From positions 1 to 33,569 of the forward strand of contig CANRJR010000025.1 of assembly GCA_947631005.1 (NCBI GenBank): 33,569 nt of DNA. The letters are read 5' to 3'. The stretch's first letter is position 1. Every line of letters begins with the position of its first letter. The DNA comes from an uncultured Clostridia bacterium. GTDB taxonomy: Bacteria; Bacillota; Clostridia; Christensenellales; Borkfalkiaceae. Below are positions 30,901-33,569 of this stretch, in pieces. Below the pieces are notes generated by a model that saw nothing but the letters and a program-made list of their open reading frames with translations, did no database searches and had not been told where the DNA came from. Position numbers and translations under genes: made by a program.

Positions 30901-32894
30901 CCTGCGCCGCTCATATCAAAATTTAAGTTATTACAATATGCAAGGTAGACATTTTGTTCGACGTTGTTTGAGCTATTACCGTAAATCTGTAAGGAGCCAC
31001 GGAACTTGAACGCGCGACCCTGTCCGTTCGGAACACGTTGCAACTCGTCGACGGCGGCGACCTGCGGACTGACGTAAACTCCGCCGCCGCCACCGTCCGC
31101 CGTGTTGCCCATGATCGTGACGCTATCGAGAATGCCGAGCGTATTGCCGCTGACATTCAGGGCGCCGCCCGTCCCCGATGCGTGATTGTAGATAATCTCG
31201 CCGCCGTGGAAATTCGCATAGCTGCAAACGCCGAGCGCAATGGCGCCCCCATTGCATACAGTCCCGTTTAGTGACTCTGCTTTGTTATATCCAAGCACGC
31301 CGCCGTACATGGTAAAGGGGCAGCCCGAACCGCCGCCCAACGTGGAAACGCCGCCGCCCTTGTGGGCAACGTTATGGAGAACATATCCGTCGAATACGGT
31401 GACTGCCGCTTTGGAACGCTGGTAGAACGCGCCGCCGCTTTCGTTGTCGTTTTCATTTCCGAGAATTGTCCCGCTGTGCACGACAAGATCCGCCCACATG
31501 GACAGATTAAACCCTGCGCCGCGATATTGCATGTCAGGTTGCAATTCCGAAGGGAGTACATATCCACCCTGAGCGGTAGCAATATGACCGCCTTTGATTG
31601 TACCCTTATGGTTGGTGACCACCAAATCCGGCTTAGTTGTCATATCATTCGCGGGAATGGGCGACCAAATTTTTTCGTCGCCATATCCCGCCACCGCAAC
31701 CGCACCGGGACTATCCTTCGTCACTCTCTTATAACGGGAAATGCGGAGCGAGGAGGCGTTTTCGTAAGCAGAGGTATCGCAAACTTCAAGGCGAGCTTTG
31801 GAATCGATATGAAAAACCGAACCGAAGCGGTCGCCTACGGTTCCGATCAGATTTCGGTCAATGGTGTGCCCGTTGAGATCGAGAACAATATAAACTCCCG
31901 TCGGCACATTGATACGGCCGAAGGAGAATGCGCAATTATCATTGAAAACCGGATGGTCGCCGGAATCATAATCGCAACTGTTGCTGGCAATATCATAGGA
32001 CAGTACATAGTTGCCGACTGTCTGCATAAGATTATAGGCATCTGTCTTTCCGGAGCCCAAATAATTGTCGTTCGCCTCTTGTATGGTTTTATTAATAAAA
32101 TTGAAAGTCGTCGATGTTAATGTGCTTCCGGTTCCGGAAACAGTTGCATAATCACTGCTCGGGTCTCTCGTAACAGTCTTGGGTGCGGTCGTTGTGATAC
32201 TCTTCGCCGTCCAATCCGTTTGCAGACGCACAGTGATATACTGCCCGAGACCTGCGCCTGCATTCGGGATAAAGAAATTCCCTTGATACATATTGCGCTC
32301 GCCGGCATTGGTACCTACACGGAAGCCTCTGTGGTTCTCATATCCTAATCCCGCACTTCCACCGCCAGGACAATCGCTCGAAGGGTCTTTTCCGGCAAGA
32401 TCGGGGGCACCTAATGCAGTTTTATATTCCGAACCGAGAGACTGGGCAAAGGCAACGGCGTCCGCCCATACCTTAGCGGCGGTATCTTCATCTTCGATGT
32501 TGAATACAACTTCGTTACCTTTCTTCAAGCTATACTTCTTGGCAAATGCTTCCGTGACTTCTTCGTCCCCCGCAAAAGTATAGGCGGGAGATTTTTCAAG
32601 AATAGGGTCGTTGTCCTTAACGTCAACGTGCCAAACGGTGTGTTTAACGGTAAAGCTGTCGCCTACGCCGCCTTGTGCAACGGCAAGGCAATCGCTCTGC
32701 GACCACTGCGGATGAAGGCCAATGTTGGTGTTCACGATGTTGTTGAATCCGTTATCGGCAGCAAACGCCGACTTCATCGGCGATGCAACATCCATGAAGG
32801 CAATGCCCACTGCAAGGCAAACTGCGGCCGCAGGGATCGTACACCCCAATAGCCACTTTCTCATTCTTTGATAGGTTGCGGAATTCGTTTTCAT
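15954..32894 (-). CDS. Giant secreted MBG/Ig-repeat surface protein, TM-anchored (5646 residues)
   Basis: One unbroken 16.9-kb frame from ATG 32894, after GAGGGGG. Signal peptide: basic QRMRKW, hydrophobic core, cleavage near AFA-A at 45-46. Residues about 445-610 are glycine/asparagine-rich short repeats (GGGVSTLGGG, GGAIALGVCSY, NHASGTGGALNVSGN), typical of a right-handed beta-helix. From about 810 to the end follow dozens of beta-sandwich repeats of roughly 70-130 residues, each with a YNG- or YTG-type strand start, GTYTVTV and an ITPA-type end, resembling MBG/bacterial Ig-like domains. There is one TM helix at about 5575-5595, then RERRKKNK and a Q/P-rich cytoplasmic tail (about 50 residues). 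No LPXTG motif is seen, so anchoring is by the membrane. Likely a very long adhesin or envelope fibre, co-transcribed with the next gene. The ligand is unknown. Confidence 0.88.
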   Translation of the reverse strand: MKTNSATYQRMRKWLLGCTIPAAAVCLAVGIAFMDVASPMKSAFAADNGFNNIVNTNIGLHPQWSQSDCLAVAQGGVGDSFTVKHTVWHVDVKDNDPILEKSPAYTFAGDEEVTEAFAKKYSLKKGNEVVFNIEDEDTAAKVWADAVAFAQSLGSEYKTALGAPDLAGKDPSSDCPGGGSAGLGYENHRGFRVGTNAGERNMYQGNFFIPNAGAGLGQYITVRLQTDWTAKSITTTAPKTVTRDPSSDYATVSGTGSTLTSTTFNFINKTIQEANDNYLGSGKTDAYNLMQTVGNYVLSYDIASNSCDYDSGDHPVFNDNCAFSFGRINVPTGVYIVLDLNGHTIDRNLIGTVGDRFGSVFHIDSKARLEVCDTSAYENASSLRISRYKRVTKDSPGAVAVAGYGDEKIWSPIPANDMTTKPDLVVTNHKGTIKGGHIATAQGGYVLPSELQPDMQYRGAGFNLSMWADLVVHSGTILGNENDNESGGAFYQRSKAAVTVFDGYVLHNVAHKGGGVSTLGGGSGCPFTMYGGVLGYNKAESLNGTVCNGGAIALGVCSYANFHGGEIIYNHASGTGGALNVSGNTLGILDSVTIMGNTADGGGGGVYVSPQVAAVDELQRVPNGQGRAFKFRGSLQIYGNSSNNVEQNVYLAYCNNLNFDMSGAGGGVYTGAYTGQPTIAIGGPLFANGIVAHVGVTLGSIANNVGAKRQDCSIFTSDYGQYNAGVNAYNYFFSDKATYSGMTSARVINSTNASSTSNEGKIGNNTATEQTLTWVIKGTGITKGSDNQAITIEAGEGNYGGENGIVYTSEGLTCEFGMLNVTSVEAHVGSASGTLVGQWVVSDSSLTNSFKSQFRFKLGSNDIEDTGSSGSANVLYTGNAMYDTIAATDHCISYAGEYSFLVVNGDTRYKNPNFKIKINQTGVEVDRQLYYNGTNVTDLSWTQDIDWDGDGVRNDYARHIYETDQPYFIYTGSYYYPILSADFNHTSMLHLYNPFDGQTSVVPKNKFTGYVLDFTYANTDYFGTSATEKYPDEKTPKGKEVQFGTHTGGGVEYRTMHRQPGATMGVGTYVPGVMHAGTYQVSFVSSRTAASAEEGNKDYNATGVYFAANNFAFSSSVNIYVAPAGAEVKLTADALDNFTYRGTEYSDRDIVDFDNTSDTAVNPHTDNAASMVYYLFDTLQYKAGIYDIRTGIYYTVEQLATQKWDDIRPYGKDEEEQAKADPSRPYIPTLDSLEFEEAPYVLFDDDSTFKASDMQAKYSAVMNDTTLKEYEELYKKVRAPESTGRLCYIIDAKSFTDDTYGQPTDARRYVVLVTLDLDVGYDDYDYEFDQDAEHLVGIDGKSDYFWAFEFTVDPAEIDPYETGSDGNTQVSLTKDVWYNGGSYGWKYDTDSKQFVTGEKSEQANIPTINFMGTSTLALEEGKDFSVDYASFDANADGESTFNYLDASVTLDPDGETFGAYKFGAHNLAVKIIFGGENKNFVNHVETAGTPDEKGTAYEDESGAFYIYFRIAPIVVTATGSLSYTYDGSGHDRARYLPPRAGRGDEDAWYESIFFLVQDSITTPADLIQHQHEKEYSTSYEGAPEGTRSLDDLWGGTEDRTENDVVVHYGDTSFYKGRYTLGNMAVSYSDESFKSHPNVQFGLGLYSFKTEKADASVTPYHLTTVDYDGQGNGSNGGVDTAPKEKGVTWLLTTLVNGSAQKQSFNVAPNFVVDENSSWLDVTINKKDISSDFGSVTKFGDQTFDHVSAGAGSPITGEATGVEYPYAGSDWGYFPLVGFDYVPSFTDGADKTQYYSFGKRFTNGNTSFDKAELKATLAGKSEEGFDLTLSYNGNSAVSSANGAIVRVTGVGNYTGSFRLTFTIRAAKIDVKFNEATKGDVIYDMSPHAADLIYTNQENYDGYLNDENGIKYDETHTTYNGHLLQNIVERPDEAFVKPAPAAEGNPTPVISYRSSHDKYGELVDGLDTWTEKQPIDAKVYRIRVSTTSKNFTFVDNDEFKHDPPHDETRSDTIVYGTYTILPATVSVKVTPARVTYNGDPQSATVQFTNARDRYVVPRTEGEDYSIKNYSLTGTYTYNAAEAPTDAGSYTVTVALTQTPLGNSYYCNFAFKFEGDEAVYETSDGLVFEIAQATVSVEHTDSVQFNRSAQSSSVTFANHMAGNDAVPVNEGENYQYGVMYAATDGAQLASGVGGGAIPYYAGNYTVTVVLLNSGARNFKFNSSAKEDLVLTADDRLITALAEYRKGSDGKTELYIPTYAPGAMTVPKAEVYVGEFEIERLNVSITQENTGNVYDKTGHFEDAAKFTFAPASTVSMEKVAYTLTVAKAGETLLEAQYGGYTIFDSTGTATGDPTAAANRILKYRDEAGTLQETPQTVDDIVAWVKEHLAHLLENAGAYTLTIAFADANFNIENSTATDNDTKINFTYTITPATLTVHLIDTGKGGTDLTEFGGQIDYNGEKHKATISFESENDIMPGDSVTTKDGIEFLGASVPEGYQYDYSYDYSGWNMDAADITYIDVGTYTVTVYLKKDGNYSFGPSGSSYIYRSVQSYNIVAYQLEKEKNIVFYDFDGVGDNDHLSSMDGGFAKQYGFEGDTNNIVGLDKEGNKVDIVYTGAMIEPIQGLYIPEGTGRYLKADEEYTIAYSDRTNANEKKPVSVTVAGLHNFAGNLQFTFTIKPKSLGTSTTDNYKKENNDSEITLTTAASFENLFYRGTPHYPSFMLNYDAVTDRVGGNTTPYTVTARYDYTLAAYRYVNGKYEKFDDFETRGVINAGTYYLVATGQNNFTGVFVHSFEVKQAEVTAAAQTASFTYDDTAHLSGVVFTGTDASSAIPSEARYNFVFAYTDGDTYTYEYKEGGATLYTLTFDSSAAGYMALNGGTFEDGDGFKNAGQYTVTVKFTAAEGEISNYTFADGKDSATYTYVVDPALISVVSFGSAVYDGEQHGIVLGENTFQATTGFSKSGPELFALIQENYNDSATEYKLESATFKGGEKPVNAGTYSVTFKLNEGGNFAFGLSDGDYQYTETSQTFTITQRDLATVEHIEVTADNVTFTGSQLTPTVKVKVRILASGSDLELAEDSDYTCTYSNNVNAGEATVTILGMGNYMGTNEGHFTISPKSLGTSSAEGSYATANNDSEVESTATIRFTYNEKPHMPTPSLRYTAASDGTVNYLTVSDYDALKAFAFKDGSYDTANDVIDSIIEAGKYLLVVPGTGNYTGNYVIEIQVLPAGIIAEAETLSFSFNNGTQLSGVKFVSDDDSSSKIPPTPDFSKAFADFATQYKDGTYIYKYEEGGKVIFILTFKDNKIDMVDGTTLGYFGSFDSGEGFKNAGIYTVDVTFPEDGDYKFAGEVLSMQYSFVITPAIISISEFENATFNNQEQGVTIDENTFHLLETGSFTVSQAELLALIEANHTSTTYYGAGDKPLGDGVLPKNAGRYSVTYALQWGGNFAFGTQSGRETTYSYSSSTNTFTIEAFDLSTLDDDAVKVAACTYTGLTLTPDVTVTAPFEPAYELIVNDDFMCTFLDNVNATEKAQAVLVGKGNFTGSKTVNFVISPKNIGSGEELSDEEIKATYSDSSVYNATEYIPNLVVTYNPAGLEGHTNTLILNAESGDYTVSYSTEAGVPVEGVPTNAGKYYIVVKANEGGNYAGSFKLLFTIEQAELTVQLNGAYTYMYNGSAYEPTLVVYSSTSAVPKSPDDYTISDLAYLSDLGEASESNGHRNAGTYTYTITLGESGNFKFASAEGMTRGEDGSVTISYRILPARLNVSLSASSASYNGMGHDLKDLLTFSNLDGVVTPVNSDYEADKAFEIAYKISGKGALEEGTSYPLTVGSYTVTVTLPTGGNFIFATDGLDASKPETYNPETYVLTSELEYTIVPMKITASLDALSYIYNGVDQRPNIVFDATAGAEIKIEENEDYTLVYTYSATNTEFSSTEASLNAGHYRVTITLKTRDGYDAPFFTFEGASPSAWTGNYEINKAKVHIELTTASEVYNGEAHKPENYLTFSNLDGNETIIPGGEANPNKANDTYSVTYSDRTSSLEEIVNAGEYTVRVILGGNFVSDGDVDSFTFTVTPQIVSVNLYEVGSTETLASTSRSYDGARHNMYELFSVLFKEKVGDDPKDFTKLGDEENDKIRSLRVTYNSRPISLENGFYNPGTYVITVTLADRGNFAFGATSGYIYELTLNFMIDPLDISGTDSHIDLEIGDVVYYYTGSLVTLEEGHYTVRLVYGEEGKEPLVLTPDQYTLSYANNIEAGTVTVTVHGQGAIMGQDNATFEIVPKPIGTKEGEGDSWTIAKEFAIGGIGNPLAAAEAFVFYYSGDAVTLNPSITYDPSSIKAGLSKFVLQTSTYTLLWKAVGDEEWTKVSDSLPKDAGEYILRVDSQDKGNYSGKFDTAFRILPAHIMALLGTDSGVFTGKGLEAPIELFFSLQGGGRGAGIALEKGVDYTVSYVTVPAENTMPSLTDEGLPLTVGTYGVTVSLTSACKNYVFKYGTDGLPAPAEEQKYSELSYKVTPAFVMPNLSQPSAVYTGSGIDCNDFITLTSAYAENSDSEVWKEALKRFTVSYTVRSTISGSLDAKGLPLTVGEYTLVIKLDDDNKDIRFLSNIDPTGAVDTSLSFTITRALLTPSADGSLAQWGADAAKPVDGQVFDMEGGPIVYDPEHDLELAIEQAAFALLRAEDIVSLKFSVTVTDPKKGEDPFNYTDDGVRFLKSGVYTVKIEATSANYETAVFTINVTLNAQDIIITTEGAFSTVYGTAYTDRSDELLAAFLDIVKSVSGIPGDVTELEAQKQWLTKWGLEVMVDRRASSTAGKLKVGDYCLGITLTGADNKVIFAEPSEGDDAISATALYNVTPMDVGFAWELDSETQYNAKNRFEEYNYQITDGASRNGVFHTEVFAKDEVFFEGYAIYHYTGLEKDYTDETTAWESVDGTLRNAGRYKIELVGPLGGADSKNYSFGGNEKFFFRLTRMEVTINVNDVHIRYGMDFKAALGFFFVEQRAFEAALRSETGTGYNIESVENFLRELLVVQNKDPEKADIYGAGMYPPVGEYDIKFGYHDESGWHTIESTVWEDEETYINYKFVLEGQYGYEKYGSLFVSSLTATISLKFPDEALAVTYGEYKYMMAETDGRRDLTEVIFNYIFGNIGDADPNKRRVSAISGLDEAYPDYSWEQLTELLMMNCSFEVVEPTFSTGGLLNAGTYGIKVVTKEGSPFTVSFAKDYEGMMGPGGAYRLVVKPFGLDVVFGTTTDEIEVDEEGSLITAVYTTHAYDNAPYFDNVFAGDKVGAPTFHFTDVEGNRIDAPKNVGKYKLVVDDLAVGADNKNYALPATLTIGLEITPRKLTVSVHDMTGANGSIYGDAIKSLGYDVDWDWENRADTSDDLNIRLTREGGLAAGRYSIKGTWDNGNYSLDFTEAFYDIAQRKITVQIDDQTSYYGDEFKALTYRLVGGSFAQGENEQTLNIPTLFTGGPDVGIYPITGTDEDPNYEITVLPGKYTILQATNQWLTEFAFGGWAEGQKPKSPELPDVKFGAVETSYFYDEECTEAIEDLSALMEGEYFIKLKVAETANYTGLEMTYKFGIEHTIDATLYVILFSSQFLILTLALIFIRERRKKNKERPEEQDAPPQDQQVQQDQQDQPGPQGQQLQTEQGQVPNQE
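20060..25300 (-). repeat. Higher-order four-domain repeat inside the giant gene
   Basis: A landmark motif PK(S/N/P)(L/I)G recurs near 24870, 23555, 22245 and 20075, and each copy is followed by the same order of domain types: one ending GNYTGxx or GNFTGxx, one starting with a SGV/EPTL-type strand, and one starting xxSVYDG/SATYNG. The first three copies are spaced about 1.31 kb (about 437 residues); the last is about 2.17 kb away, with extra domains between. DNA identity is low, so the duplication is old. Confidence 0.6.
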
Positions 32895-33023
32895 ATCCTT
32901 CCCCCTCGGCGGCTCTTGTTTGCGCCTCTCTTGCGCTCGCCGCCCTCTGCTTTTATGAATTTTTGTTGTGCTTTGTCAAGGCCTCGCGGGTCTTGCAATA
33001 CTCCCGCGCGGGTGTCTTCGACC

Positions 33024-33052
33024 ATTATAGCGTCTTTTGCGACCCATGTACC
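33024..33052 (-). promoter_or_regulatory. Putative promoter of the surface-protein operon
   Basis: A perfect TATAAT at 33024-33029 on the minus strand, with a weak -35 (GGTACA, 3 of 6) at 17 nt. This gives a leader of about 120 nt before ATG 32894. The poor -35 fits an activator-dependent promoter. Confidence 0.45.
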
Positions 33053-33067
33053 ATTTTTGCGAGAAAA

Positions 33068-33087
33068 CTAACAATTCCTAACAATTC
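33068..33087 (-). promoter_or_regulatory. Exact 10-bp tandem repeat, possible activator site
   Basis: GAATTGTTAG occurs twice head to tail without a gap on the minus strand. It lies about 50-70 bp upstream of the expected start of the surface operon, directly behind the weak -35. One-turn spacing on the same DNA face is typical of OmpR-type response regulator sites. The regulator is not in the window. Confidence 0.45.
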
Positions 33088-33109
33088 ACGACGTTTTTTA
33101 CCATAATTC

Positions 33110-33235
33110 GGCATATTCCCCACCCCTTCCCTTATTTTCGCCCTTTTTTTCGCCCGAAAGCCCGCCCCTCGGACATGCCCCCTTCCTTTTTTCTCTTCCT
33201 TCCCCCTCCCCCCGACATGCCCCCACCCAAGCAGG
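33110..33235 (+). other. Polypyrimidine-rich intergenic stretch with a short direct repeat
   Basis: The plus strand is almost all C and T here, and GACATGCCCCC occurs at 33172-33182 and 33214-33224. No convincing open reading frame or hairpin terminator is seen. Its role is unknown. Confidence 0.4.
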
Positions 33236-33305
33236 TGAAAAACGCAGCCCTTATCTCAAATGGCTTAGCGCATCATTCTGCCTCGCGCAGGGTAACGCGC
33301 ACACC

Positions 33306-33397
33306 CTCATTCCGCCCCGCCATAGGCGGTGAGTGAATCTTTTCATGCAAAATCCATGGCTTACAGATTCGCTCGGGGCTTCGCCCCTCGGAATGAG
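33306..33397. repeat. MITE-like imperfect palindrome, copy 2
   Basis: The 92-bp element has outer arms CTCATTCCG (33306-33314) and CGGAATGAG (33389-33397), inner arms GAGTGAATCT and AGATTCGCTC (one mismatch), and two small hairpins, CCGCC-ATA-GGCGG and GGGGC-TTC-GCCCC. It has the same plan as the element at 6919-7014. It lies between the divergent promoters of the surface operon and the hydrolase gene. Confidence 0.65.
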
Positions 33398-33411
33398 GAC
33401 GTGACACAGCC

Positions 33412-33440
33412 TTGATTTTTTATGAGCCGTGTGGTAAAAT
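33412..33440 (+). promoter_or_regulatory. Promoter of the choloylglycine hydrolase family gene
   Basis: TTGATT (33412-33417), 17 nt, TAAAAT (33435-33440). The leader is about 95 nt and contains an 8-bp inverted repeat, CCGCAAAT (33453-33460) with ATTTGCGG (33501-33508), and a C-rich run between; I do not recognise it as a known riboswitch. Confidence 0.7.
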
Positions 33441-33540
33441 ATGTCTGTAATACCGCAAATGTTTTTCTTTTATCTTAAAAATCCACCCCCGCGGGACTAA
33501 ATTTGCGGACAGGGGGCACAATTTCTTCGGAGGCATTGCT

Positions 33541-33569
33541 ATGTGTACTGCAATTTCGTGGACAAAGGG
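33541..33569 (+). CDS. Start of a choloylglycine hydrolase family protein (partial)
   Basis: Only the first nine codons and part of a tenth are inside the window, reading MCTAISWTK. GGAGG at 33529-33533 is 7 nt before ATG 33541. Bile salt hydrolases and penicillin V acylases of the Ntn-hydrolase superfamily begin with Met-Cys followed by a strand such as MCTAI; after Met removal Cys2 is the nucleophile that attacks the amide bond. Bile salt hydrolase (deconjugation of glycine or taurine bile salts) would suit a gut bacterium. The call depends on a very short sequence, so substrate type cannot be stated. Confidence 0.6.

Noticed and set aside
33441..33540. Hydrolase leader considered as a riboswitch
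   Set aside because: Only one 8-bp inverted repeat with a long loop; no known aptamer core or terminator is seen.

Overview
The window looks like a chromosomal segment of a gut-associated Clostridia-type bacterium. The grounds are strong AGGAGG-type ribosome sites, consensus sigma-A promoters, an ECF sigma/anti-sigma pair of the kind common in Clostridia, and the first codons of a probable bile salt hydrolase at the right edge. A Christensenellales-like lineage is my guess from the protein styles, with low confidence. The backbone is GC-rich, and several defence genes are clearly AT-richer.

Layout. (1) 1-2620: tilS on the minus strand, cut by the window edge, diverging from an ECF sigma factor and a one-TM putative anti-sigma protein that overlap at ATGA and end at a strong terminator. 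(2) 2685-5835: defence-type and damaged genes. These are a PD-(D/E)XK nuclease-like gene with a perfect consensus promoter, a STAND NTPase fragment with no P-loop, a two-TM NUDIX-like protein overlapping it tail to tail, and gene debris. (3) 5833-12354: a restriction-modification cluster. It comprises a small XRE regulator (probably frameshifted in a T8 tract), two methyltransferase subunits, an HNH-like gene with its own promoter, and a GIY-YIG/helicase restriction protein. A MITE-like palindrome lies between the methyltransferase genes, and the second one has an AT-rich central module. (4) 12406-12561: tRNA-Gln(CTG) with promoter and terminator.

(5) 12777-33087: a two-gene minus-strand surface operon filling about 20 kb. 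The first gene encodes a 5646-residue secreted protein: signal peptide, beta-helix region, then dozens of MBG-like Ig repeats, one TM helix and a Q-rich tail. The second encodes a 1036-residue membrane protein with an Ig-like domain, 19 EP dipeptides, two copies of an unrecognised domain and a 15-unit alanine/glutamate-rich helix. They are 28 bp apart, share one terminator, and probably form one envelope structure. An exact 10-bp tandem repeat lies just upstream of the putative promoter. (6) 33306-33569: a second copy of the MITE-like element, then promoter, leader and first codons of a choloylglycine hydrolase family gene.

The most novel items are the giant surface protein with its partner, and the mosaic, MITE-interrupted restriction locus. 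No CRISPR array or rRNA gene was seen.
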